A stretch of DNA of 55,221 nucleotides from Paenibacillus sp. (lineage in GTDB: Bacteria > Bacillota > Bacilli > Paenibacillales > Paenibacillaceae), in assembly GCA_017512705.1 (NCBI GenBank), contig JAFWEX010000066.1, positions 1-55,221 on the forward strand, given 5' to 3'. Made by a program: the position numbers and the translations under genes. The stretch's first letter is position 1; each line of letters starts with the position of its first letter. The notes under the pieces are model-generated. The model was not told the DNA's origin. It saw nothing but the letters and a program-made list of their open reading frames with translations, and searched no databases. This document shows positions 47,990 to 55,221 of this stretch, one piece after another.

Positions 47990-49759
47990 TCAAGGATTCT
48001 TGATCCACAGTTTGGAGAGATCCAAAAAGCCAAATTCTGAAGTCTGCATACCGTATATACTCTGATGGAGTTCAGATTTTCTGTTCATATGACATCCGTG
48101 TAACAGCCATCCATTCTCACGCAACAGACCTTCGGCCTGCTCCAAAAGTTCAATTCGTCCGGAGACCGGAAGTTGTGGAAAGACGTCCAGCAAATCATCA
48201 AACACAGACTGAATCTCGGGGGTCATATACTCATGGAAAGAGTTCGCTTGGTTTTTGAAAAAATGAATCATACCATACTGCCAATCATCCTCCAGAATTT
48301 CTTCCCTCAAAATCAAATGGGCATTCGACTTCTTCACAACATCCACATAATCATCAAAAGGCTCCAATTCAATCTTGAGACCGATATGACTTGCGCGTTG
48401 TTGCAGCCATTCGGCCACATCCGAATCTTTGTTCTTCTTATAAGATAACAGGAGGGGCTCGCCTTGATAATCGGACTGTTCTAGCAACGCTTTGGCATTC
48501 TCTAATGATACGGAACTCCAGTTCTCAGCAGCACTTCGCCAAGGCAGGAAACTAGAGGCAGGTGTAATTCGATTTTTGCCCAAGTCGTTCACGAGTGTCC
48601 ATGGATCATAGATGATGCGCATTGCTTGACGGAAAGGAAGTCGATGATGACAACCTTCGATATGAAAATTAAACAACATATACTGACAACCAAGTGAAGG
48701 ATAGTCAATGAAATTCAACTTCTCATGGCTATTTCCAGGCATACTAAGCTGATAAGTTCCTGGCAACTCATAATACCGGTCATTTAGAGTTGGTTCGGGA
48801 AGGAACCAGATGTGAACCTGATCAAGGTGAGGGCGAATGCCGTAATAGCCGTCAAAAGCGGCTAATTTGATCACATCTTCATTCTTCTCGGTGATCTGAA
48901 AGGGACCTGTACCAATCAATGTCTGATTCTGATCGTGATCGGCTGGCAGTACAATCATTCGTATGCAGCTAAACAGATGTAAGAGAAACCGATTCGAACG
49001 ACGTAGTCTAAACCGGATACAATAATCGCTTATGATCTCGGTATGTTCGATGTCCCGATAGAACCATAGTGAGGAGGAATTCATCTCAAACAACCGATTC
49101 AAGGATGCTTGAACATCTTGGGCGGTCATCCATCGTCCGTCATGAAAACGAACGCCTTTTCGCAAATAAAATATCCATTCCCGGTGATCATTGTTAGACT
49201 CCCATGCATGTGCAAGGGCAGGCAGGAAGCTATCGGTGTGAGCATCGTATGAGATCAATGTGTTGCATATTTGACCCAGTAAATACGTTTCGAAGGCAGT
49301 ATACACAGATGCAGGGTCCAGATCACCAAGCTGACGGGATCTTAGCATGCGAAGTGTATCTTGTCCCGAGGCTGTTTCAGTGTGACTGCGGAATCCCATC
49401 TGTTGCTGGAGGGTATGCATAAGCTTATCCCTTAGCACATCATCCACTCGAACGCTGCCAATCAGTTCAATGGCCTCTTTGAGCTTCCCTTTGCATAGAA
49501 GTTCGGAGAAATGCATCTCCAAAACATCGTTGAAACCTCGCAACAGTGTCAGTGTGGAATAGTTACCTCGACCACGCCCAGGTATCCAATGAACAAAACG
49601 TTGCTCTTCCAGCTTCCGCACAATAAATTTAACATTACGAGGGGTGCAACAAAGGATAGAAGAGAGGTGTTCGATCGTTACTTGCACAGGTTCTTTCATT
49701 TTCAATGAGAGCTGCTCATCGGCAGCCAGTCTTAGAAAGTGAGTATAAATCGTATCCAT
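47990..49759 (-). CDS. SgrR-like regulator with solute-binding domain
   Basis: A 589-residue protein combining an N-terminal winged-helix DNA-binding domain (about residues 1-110; helix-turn-helix around TIEHLSSILCCTPRNVKFIVRK split over two helices) with a C-terminal family 5 (oligopeptide-type) solute-binding domain (about 120-589), recognisable by LRSRQLGDLDPA and WIFYLRKGVRFHDGR. This layout is that of SgrR, which senses sugar-phosphate stress in enterics, and of many Bacillales relatives that control a neighbouring exporter. It lies divergent to an MFS transporter (157 bases apart), the most likely target. It lacks a signal peptide, so it senses a cytoplasmic ligand. Confidence 0.88.
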   Translation of the reverse strand: MDTIYTHFLRLAADEQLSLKMKEPVQVTIEHLSSILCCTPRNVKFIVRKLEEQRFVHWIPGRGRGNYSTLTLLRGFNDVLEMHFSELLCKGKLKEAIELIGSVRVDDVLRDKLMHTLQQQMGFRSHTETASGQDTLRMLRSRQLGDLDPASVYTAFETYLLGQICNTLISYDAHTDSFLPALAHAWESNNDHREWIFYLRKGVRFHDGRWMTAQDVQASLNRLFEMNSSSLWFYRDIEHTEIISDYCIRFRLRRSNRFLLHLFSCIRMIVLPADHDQNQTLIGTGPFQITEKNEDVIKLAAFDGYYGIRPHLDQVHIWFLPEPTLNDRYYELPGTYQLSMPGNSHEKLNFIDYPSLGCQYMLFNFHIEGCHHRLPFRQAMRIIYDPWTLVNDLGKNRITPASSFLPWRSAAENWSSVSLENAKALLEQSDYQGEPLLLSYKKNKDSDVAEWLQQRASHIGLKIELEPFDDYVDVVKKSNAHLILREEILEDDWQYGMIHFFKNQANSFHEYMTPEIQSVFDDLLDVFPQLPVSGRIELLEQAEGLLRENGWLLHGCHMNRKSELHQSIYGMQTSEFGFLDLSKLWIKNP

Positions 49760-49916
49760 CTGACTTCTCCTTCATAAAGGTGAAAAGTGCCAACGAATAA
49801 TTACACTTTTACTTCCCCCTTTTATCTATACAATTATACATATCAGGATGACAGAATGCATCCACTTTGATAACTATAGAATACATAGAGAAGAGTAGCA
49901 GGATAGGAGAACCAAG

Positions 49917-51155
49917 ATGAATCAATTTGTAAAGCAAATTCACCCTCTGGCTTGGACCATTATTATCGGAACGATGTTTGGGCGTCTTGTAACATCCATG
50001 AGTATACCGTTCTTGTCCATCTATTTGACACGTGTGCTTGAAGCCACACCGACTCAAACGGGAATCACAGTCGCGGTGAGCTCGCTGGCAGGAGTCATGG
50101 TCAGCTTTTACGGAGGTTATATCTCTGACCGGATCGGACGCAAAATCGTGATGATGGTCTCGGTATTTAGTTGGGCCGCTGTATTTTTCATTTTTTCAGC
50201 AGCAGAGCATCTATGGGTATTTTTCGTAGCGAATACGTTAAATGGTTTATGCCGGGCAGTGTTTGAACCCACTTCAAGAGCCCTTTTATCTGACATTACG
50301 TCACCGCAGAACAAACTGCTGGTTTTTAACCTGAGATATGCAGCAATTAATCTGGGTGTGGTGTTCGGACCGATTATAGGATTTCAATTGGGATCATCTG
50401 AATCGACATTTCCATTTGTGATATCTGGACTAGTGTATATCGTTTATGGTCTGATTTTGTATATGCAATTCAGATTGCAACATGCGAATCTTCCTGGACG
50501 GATCGATGTTAGTGCACCTCGTCTGCGAGAAGCTTTTCTAACAACCAGTCGAGATCGAGTGTTTTTGCCGGTACTGATTGGTACGACATTTTGTGTATTG
50601 GGTTACGGCCATTTTAGTTCTACATTAGCGCAGTATTTGGCAAAAAGTCCTATTTTCGAGAATGGAAGCGAGATGTTCTCTTATATGCTTTCACTGAATG
50701 CGATCACCGTGCTGGTCATTCAATATCCGCTCGTTCGCACCTTCCGAAATGCACCGCCGCTTGTACCCCTTATTCTGGGTAATCTGCTTGTTGCGGCAAG
50801 TCTGTTGTTATTTGGTTTAGCTGAAGGGATCGTCTTGATGATGGTCAGTGTCATTCTGTTTACAGTAGGAGAGGTACTCCTTTTTACAATGATGGATATG
50901 CTGATTGATCGAATTGCTAAGCCTGAGTGGAAAGGAACGTATTTCGGAACGATTGGTTTTAACAATCTTGGAAATGTATTAGCTCCGGTTATGGGAGGAC
51001 TACTACTAAGCCAGTTTGGTTCCGCAAACGGACCGTTAGTATTCATCCCGATTGCATTGACAACAGCACTAGGAATTCCTTTTCTCTTCATCGCACACCA
51101 ACGTCTTGTTGTAAGGGAAAAGAAACAAGTGGAAACGCTGCACGTTGGAGTATAG
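49917..51155 (+). CDS. MFS exporter
   Basis: A 412-residue major facilitator protein with about twelve membrane helices. The motif A loop between helices 2 and 3 reads GGYISDRIGRK, and the motif C-like region SLAGVMVSFYG precedes it. The family group is drug:H+ antiporter-like (DHA1). The divergent SgrR-type regulator suggests export of a sugar or sugar phosphate analogue as with SetA in enterics, though a drug is equally possible. AGGAGAACC precedes the ATG. A new promoter for the following mini-ORF begins 35 bases after the stop; no terminator hairpin is evident in between. Confidence 0.87.
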   Translation: MNQFVKQIHPLAWTIIIGTMFGRLVTSMSIPFLSIYLTRVLEATPTQTGITVAVSSLAGVMVSFYGGYISDRIGRKIVMMVSVFSWAAVFFIFSAAEHLWVFFVANTLNGLCRAVFEPTSRALLSDITSPQNKLLVFNLRYAAINLGVVFGPIIGFQLGSSESTFPFVISGLVYIVYGLILYMQFRLQHANLPGRIDVSAPRLREAFLTTSRDRVFLPVLIGTTFCVLGYGHFSSTLAQYLAKSPIFENGSEMFSYMLSLNAITVLVIQYPLVRTFRNAPPLVPLILGNLLVAASLLLFGLAEGIVLMMVSVILFTVGEVLLFTMMDMLIDRIAKPEWKGTYFGTIGFNNLGNVLAPVMGGLLLSQFGSANGPLVFIPIALTTALGIPFLFIAHQRLVVREKKQVETLHVGV

Positions 51156-51189
51156 TGGATGAATTAAATTACAATTCAGTATAATTATG

Positions 51190-51218
51190 TTGACGTATAA
51201 AGAATGAGCGAATACAAT
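51190..51218 (+). promoter_or_regulatory. Sigma-A-type promoter before the interrupted mini-ORF
   Basis: TTGACG at 51190-51195, exactly 17 bases, TACAAT at 51213-51218; a 35-base distance to the ATG at 51253. Confidence 0.65.
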
Positions 51219-51252
51219 AAACAACAAATATGTGAAACGGGTGGGATAAACG

Positions 51253-51453
51253 ATGATGGACCAGGCAGTGCAGCTACTTCAACCAATAATTGAATATGCA
51301 GGGCTTTGTGACATTATCCAGGTAGAGTATTGAGTATGTTTTGGAGAGTCCAGCTATCTGCAATCCCGTCTGGACGCTCATGTATACTGCGAAATTAGAG
51401 AAGAAGCTGAAATGTTATTTTCTGGCTGGCTTTTCCATCAAATCAAGCTGTAG
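51253..51453 (+). pseudogene. 67-codon ORF interrupted by an in-frame TGA
   Basis: From ATG 51253 the frame reads 26 codons (MMDQAVQLL..IIQVEY), a TGA at 51331-51333, then 39 more sense codons (VCFGESSYLQSRLDAHVY..) to TAG at 51451. Both halves have ordinary protein composition and lie in one frame. A consensus promoter precedes it and a terminator overlaps its stop, so it looks like a complete small gene. An imperfect 10-base-pair hairpin (51344-51353 with 51370-51379) starts 10 bases after the TGA. A nonsense mutation is the simplest reading; recoding of UGA (selenocysteine) is a long shot. No family recognised. Confidence 0.5.
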
Positions 51454-51486
51454 ATGAACTTCATTCATCTATGGCTTTTTTTATTT
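51451..51486 (+). terminator. Rho-independent terminator after the interrupted mini-ORF
   Basis: TAGATGAA and TTCATCTA form a perfect stem with a CTTCA loop, then TGGCTTTTTTTATTT. It begins at the stop codon of the mini-ORF. Confidence 0.8.
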
Positions 51487-51560
51487 CGCCCCTCTCACAT
51501 GGAAAGGAGTCAAGCGTCATCAACTCATTTTAAAAAAAAAGAAAAGGAGAATGTATCTTG

Positions 51561-51653
51561 ATGAACTATCGTAAACCAAGTAAACAACCTAAACAGCTTA
51601 TTTCTTCGGGAGGCATTGCTGATTACACTAAGCTTCTGCATGATTCTTCATAG
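51561..51653 (+). CDS. 30-aa peptide with RiPP-leader-like sequence
   Basis: ATG at 51561 (or TTG at 51558) follows a strong AAAAGGAGA (51542-51550). The peptide begins MNYRKPSKQPKQL and continues ISSGGIADYTK, then LLHDSS and a TAG. The pattern YxKP...LxxxGxIxDxT resembles leader peptides of lasso-type ribosomal peptides. After the TAG (51651-51653) the frame stays open for 16 codons (RRGEQDDDPNECSIQS) to TAA at 51702, which could be the rest of a core peptide lost by a nonsense mutation. The gene sits 63 bases before an ABC exporter pair. No maturation enzyme is in the window. It could also be a short leader peptide or chance. Confidence 0.42.
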   Translation: MNYRKPSKQPKQLISSGGIADYTKLLHDSS

Positions 51654-51716
51654 CGACGTGGAGAACAAGATGATGATCCAAATGAATGTTCAATTCAAAG
51701 TTAAAGGGGTGGGCAG

Positions 51717-53462
51717 GTGTCTACAACAGAGAAACAATCCATGTCATGGTTGCTGAGATATTTAAAGCCTGTCAAAGGCAAATTGGTTGTACTGCTGGTT
51801 ATGTTGTTAACGTCAACAGGGCTGCAGCTTCTCAACCCACAGATCATTCAACGATTTATTGATACGGCAGCAAGTGGGGGGATCCTTGCCGATTTGATGA
51901 GACTTGCGGGGCTATTCTTGCTGATCGCCGTCATGAATCAACTTATCACGATTGGCGTCAGTTACTTGGGGAATGACGTAGCTTGGCGGGCAACGAACCG
52001 GATGCGGGGAGATTTACTCAAACATTGTCTACGTCTGGATATGCGTTTTCATAACGTCAAAACACCTGGCGAGATGATTGAACGGGTGGATGGAGATGTG
52101 ACGAGCATCTCGAATTTTTTTGCGATGTTTATTGTGCAGGTTATCGGAAGTTTTGTTCTGCTTGCAGGGATTTTGGGATTTATGTTTACGATTAATGTGC
52201 CGATTGCATTGGTCATGACAGTATTCACATTGATATCGATTCTATTCATGGTAGTTATTCGTAATCTAGGAGTAGAGTCTTCTAAAAATGAGCGAGCTGC
52301 CAGTGCTTCCTTGTTCAGCTTAATTGAGGAGAGAATTGCCGGCATTGAGGATGTGCAAGCGAATGGACACGTTCCTTATGTGATGAACCGCTTCTATCGC
52401 ACCATGCGAACGGTCTTTCTTAAAGGTCGAAAGGCATGGATGCTGAGGGTGATTCCTTGGAACACCACGGTAATGATGTTTATTATATCGGTCACGGTTG
52501 TTTTGCTGCTTGGTGTGCATTACTATATCGAGGGAATGATCAGTATTGGTACTTTGTTTTTGATTTATCAATACAGTCAGATGTTGAATGAACCCATTGA
52601 GTTGCTTGGTGACCAAGTTCAGGAATTTCAAAAGGCAAAATCGGGTATGCTCCGTTCGCGCGAATTATTGTCTTTACGAAGCGAGATTCAGGACGGAAGT
52701 GAAGAGAAGCTGCCGGATGGCCCTCTCGGACTAGAGTTTAATCAGGTGTACTTCAGTTACAATGAGGATAAACCTGTCCTTCAGAATATTACGTTTGAAG
52801 TGAAACCGGGAGAACGTCTGGGGATTATAGGCCGAACGGGGAGCGGAAAATCAAGTCTTAGCCGTGTGCTCCTGCGTCTATATAATCTGGATCAAGGAAC
52901 GATTCGTATCGGTGGAACCGATATCACAAAGTTGTCCTTGCAGGCTCTCTATCGCAGAGTCGGTATGGTAACACAGGACGTACAATTGTTTGATGGTACA
53001 CTTCGTGACAATCTGACTCTGTTTAATTCCGATGTGTCGGATGCTATCATCAGACAGACTACTGAACGGTTAGGACTAAGCCAATGGATAGATACGCAGT
53101 CTGAAGGGCTGGATACACACTTGACCGCTGGTGGTGCTTCACTATCAGCAGGAGAAGCTCAACTGTTCGCATTAACTCGTGTATTTTTGACAGAGCCTAG
53201 TCTGGTGATATTGGATGAGCCTTCATCAAGGCTTGATGCAGCAACGGAGAGTCTACTTCAGTCTGCCATTGATGAATTAATGAAGCGATCGACAGGCATT
53301 ATTATTGCCCACCGCCTAGCTACGCTGGAGAAGGTAGATAAAATGTTGGTTTTGGGCGGAGGAAGGTTGTTGGAATTCGGATTCAGAGAAGAGCTGGCAA
53401 GTGATCCGTCCTCGCACTATGCACGACTTCTAGTTACAGGGCGAGAGGAGGAACTGGCATGA
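51717..53462 (+). CDS. ABC exporter half-transporter, subunit 1
   Basis: A 581-residue exporter with six membrane helices (about residues 15-310) and a nucleotide-binding domain (about 340-575). Walker A is GRTGSGKSS, the signature is the unusual LSAGE, Walker B is LVILDEP with the catalytic Glu, and the switch His is in IIAHRLA. The GTG at 51717 has AAAGGGG 7 bases upstream. There is no N-terminal C39 peptidase domain. The next gene overlaps its stop (ATGA) and encodes a second half-transporter, so the pair should form a heterodimer of the LmrCD/TM287-288 kind, exporting drugs, lipids or a peptide. Confidence 0.9.
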   Translation: MSTTEKQSMSWLLRYLKPVKGKLVVLLVMLLTSTGLQLLNPQIIQRFIDTAASGGILADLMRLAGLFLLIAVMNQLITIGVSYLGNDVAWRATNRMRGDLLKHCLRLDMRFHNVKTPGEMIERVDGDVTSISNFFAMFIVQVIGSFVLLAGILGFMFTINVPIALVMTVFTLISILFMVVIRNLGVESSKNERAASASLFSLIEERIAGIEDVQANGHVPYVMNRFYRTMRTVFLKGRKAWMLRVIPWNTTVMMFIISVTVVLLLGVHYYIEGMISIGTLFLIYQYSQMLNEPIELLGDQVQEFQKAKSGMLRSRELLSLRSEIQDGSEEKLPDGPLGLEFNQVYFSYNEDKPVLQNITFEVKPGERLGIIGRTGSGKSSLSRVLLRLYNLDQGTIRIGGTDITKLSLQALYRRVGMVTQDVQLFDGTLRDNLTLFNSDVSDAIIRQTTERLGLSQWIDTQSEGLDTHLTAGGASLSAGEAQLFALTRVFLTEPSLVILDEPSSRLDAATESLLQSAIDELMKRSTGIIIAHRLATLEKVDKMLVLGGGRLLEFGFREELASDPSSHYARLLVTGREEELA

Positions 53463-55221
53463 ATGTCACCGGATTTATAGGGCGTTTATTTCGCTTTAAG
53501 CCGTACCTGTTTCTGATGAACGGTGTGTTATGGTGTATATTTCATTCTCTTCCGCTGGCTATGGGTCTTGGCATGCAGTGGTTCTTTGACCGGACAGCGA
53601 CGGGAAGTGCTGACTACATGTGGCTTGCCGTACCACTGATTGTAATTGCGTTGTTTCGCTTGACACGAGTTGGCACGTTCTTTGTCGCATTCCATGCTTG
53701 GGTCACATATATGTACCATATTCAAGCCATTCTACGAACGAACATGCTGGCAGGCATTATGCGGTGGCCGGGACGTAATCTTCCTGCTTCACCAGGAGAG
53801 GCGATGAGCCGTTTTCGAGATGACGTCGATGAAGTGGTTGAATATATTGAATCCTGGGTGGATTTCTGGGGCCGGCTGGTTTTCGCAGTGGTGTCGATAC
53901 TCATTATGGCTAACATTAACTGGCAGATTACACTTGTTGCGGTTTTACCGCTCTTGGTCGTAACACTGCTGAATAATCTGTCAGGTAATCGTGCAAGAAA
54001 GTATGCTCAGGTTAACCGAGAAGCGACAGGTCGCATCACCAGTTTTATCGCAGAGACATTTGGGGCTGTTCAAGCACTGAAGCTTGGTCAGGCAGAAGAT
54101 CATGTCTCCACACGTTTTAATCAGTTAAATGAAGAACGTCGTCAGGCAGCTTTACGAGATAATCTGTTTAAGCAATGGATGAAATCGCTGAACCAGCATG
54201 TACTGAGTATATGCACTGGACTTATTCTGTTAATGTGTGCTGCCGAGATGAAGGCAGGTAACTTTACGGTGGGTGACTTCGCTCTATTCACCAGTTATCT
54301 GATCAATATCGGATTTAGCATATCCCTGTTTGGATATATGGTATTTCAGCATAAAAGACTCCAAGTATCCTATGATCGAATGCGTACACTCTTTCGCCCT
54401 GGTGAAGAGGATCAGATTATGGAGAAACGGGAAATTTATCTGTATGAAGATCCGCCAGAACGAATGGATGAACCAAGAGATGTGAACGATAAGCTGCGTG
54501 AGCTTGAAGTGAATCATCTTAGCTATCAGTATGGTCAATCATCCAGTGGCATACACGACATACATTTTAAGTTAAAACGGGGACAGTTTCTTGTTATCAC
54601 GGGCCGGATCGGATCGGGTAAATCGACACTTGTTCGTACACTTCTTGGGCTGCTGCCCAAGCAACAGGGCGAGATACTCTGGAATGGAGAGAAGGTAGAC
54701 CCGGCAACATTCCTTATGCCACCTAGGGCTGCATATACTCCGCAAGTTCCAAGGTTGTTTAGTGACACGCTAAGAGAGAACATCATTCAAGGTAAGCAGG
54801 GAAATACAGACCAGGCCATGGAAAAAGCCATTCGATTGGCTGTCTTGGATAAAGACATCCAGCAGTTAGATCAAGGATTAGAAACGTCTGTCGGCCCTCG
54901 AGGTGTCATGTTATCGGGTGGTCAGATCCAGCGGTCAGCGACTGCACGAATGCTGATGACCGAGGCTGATCTGTTTATCTTTGATGATCTGTCTAGTGCG
55001 CTGGATGTGGAGACAGAGCAGCAGGTGTGGGAGGGGCTCTTTCAGGAGAAACAAGTGACCTGTATTGCCGTATCTCACCGCAAAGCAGCACTCACCAAAG
55101 CAGATCACATTATCGTCATGAAAGATGGGCGGATTGAAGCCGAAGGGAAACTCGCAGATCTGCTTGAAACAAGTGAAGAAATGCAGTTGTTATGGCAAGG
55201 GGAGCAGATTCCTGTTAAGAG
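53459..55221 (+). CDS. ABC exporter half-transporter, subunit 2 (3' partial)
   Basis: Starts with ATG at 53459 overlapping the stop of subunit 1 and stays open to the right edge (587 codons visible). GAGAGGAGG precedes it. Six membrane helices (about residues 15-300) are followed by a nucleotide-binding domain with Walker [10 protein letters not shown], signature LSGGQIQR and Walker B LFIFDD, in which the catalytic Glu is replaced by Asp, and SHRK as switch. Combined with subunit 1 this gives one canonical ATP site (its LSGGQ with the DE of subunit 1) and one degenerate site (its DD with LSAGE of subunit 1), as in known heterodimeric exporters. Only the last few residues should be missing. 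Confidence 0.9.
   Translation, partial: MNVTGFIGRLFRFKPYLFLMNGVLWCIFHSLPLAMGLGMQWFFDRTATGSADYMWLAVPLIVIALFRLTRVGTFFVAFHAWVTYMYHIQAILRTNMLAGIMRWPGRNLPASPGEAMSRFRDDVDEVVEYIESWVDFWGRLVFAVVSILIMANINWQITLVAVLPLLVVTLLNNLSGNRARKYAQVNREATGRITSFIAETFGAVQALKLGQAEDHVSTRFNQLNEERRQAALRDNLFKQWMKSLNQHVLSICTGLILLMCAAEMKAGNFTVGDFALFTSYLINIGFSISLFGYMVFQHKRLQVSYDRMRTLFRPGEEDQIMEKREIYLYEDPPERMDEPRDVNDKLRELEVNHLSYQYGQSSSGIHDIHFKLKRGQFLVITGRIGSGKSTLVRTLLGLLPKQQGEILWNGEKVDPATFLMPPRAAYTPQVPRLFSDTLRENIIQGKQGNTDQAMEKAIRLAVLDKDIQQLDQGLETSVGPRGVMLSGGQIQRSATARMLMTEADLFIFDDLSSALDVETEQQVWEGLFQEKQVTCIAVSHRKAALTKADHIIVMKDGRIEAEGKLADLLETSEEMQLLWQGEQIPVK

Noticed and set aside
51344-51379. Calling a selenocysteine insertion element
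   Set aside because: The hairpin has suitable placement only; the loop lacks a recognised SECIS motif and no selenocysteine genes are in view, so it is kept as a question, not a feature.

Overview
The window looks like a chromosomal segment of a Paenibacillus-type member of the Bacillales. Many proteins resemble Bacillus subtilis families (TreR, LicT, the RhaEW fusion, RNase J1, Mn-catalase). Genes start with strong AGGAGG-type ribosome sites and end in Rho-independent hairpins. Regulation relies on Gram-positive devices: T-box, LicT antiterminator sites, cre, a BirA box and a purine-type riboswitch. No tRNA, rRNA, insertion sequence, phage gene or CRISPR array was seen. Genus assignment is inference.

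Layout. (1) 1-4928: a tightly packed operon, cut by the left edge, encoding a TerB-N/TerB-C protein, a BrxD-like ATPase and an Lhr/BrxHI-like helicase. This is a DNA-processing or defence-like module. (2) 4953-8007: a purine-riboswitch-like leader predicted to be an ON switch for a drug/metabolite transporter, then an anchored cupredoxin and an atypical SDR epimerase. (3) 8225-18628: a TreR-type repressor without trehalose genes, a giant DUF5107-TPR protein, a GH35 glycosidase, then rhamnulose-1-P aldolase/dehydrogenase and L-rhamnose isomerase. This suggests use of rhamnose-containing glycans. (4) 18727-20400: a stand-alone RNase J. (5) 20472-25419: a sucrose PTS locus (LacI regulator, GH32 hydrolase, EIIBCA) with two perfect operators. 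(6) 25427-27378: Mn-catalase and a sugar-lactonase-like amidohydrolase. (7) 27381-32354: an aryl-beta-glucoside locus, bglA-licT-bglP, in which each gene has its own RAT/terminator leader.

(8) 32559-34440: a divergent AraC regulator and SDR. (9) 34620-37981: a biotin ECF transporter split over a shared BirA operator, with EcfA fused to EcfT. (10) 38122-40726: a small acidic protein, a VOC protein, and aspartate-semialdehyde dehydrogenase under a T-box. (11) 40873-45385: MerR and aldo-keto reductase with a classic MerR promoter, a BASS transporter, a lipoprotein, an unlisted zinc-ribbon mini-protein and a TauE transporter. (12) 45506-47902: a 798-aa protein carrying a polyprenyl synthetase domain behind a long N-terminal part with further Asp-rich motifs. 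(13) 47990-55221: an SgrR-like regulator and divergent MFS exporter, two mini-ORFs with in-frame stops (one with a RiPP-leader-like N terminus), and a heterodimeric ABC exporter whose second subunit runs off the right edge.

Most of the window is carbohydrate uptake and breakdown under local control. The least explained parts are the TerB-ATPase-helicase operon, the riboswitch-transporter pair, the double-length isoprenoid synthase and the mini-ORF region before the ABC exporter.
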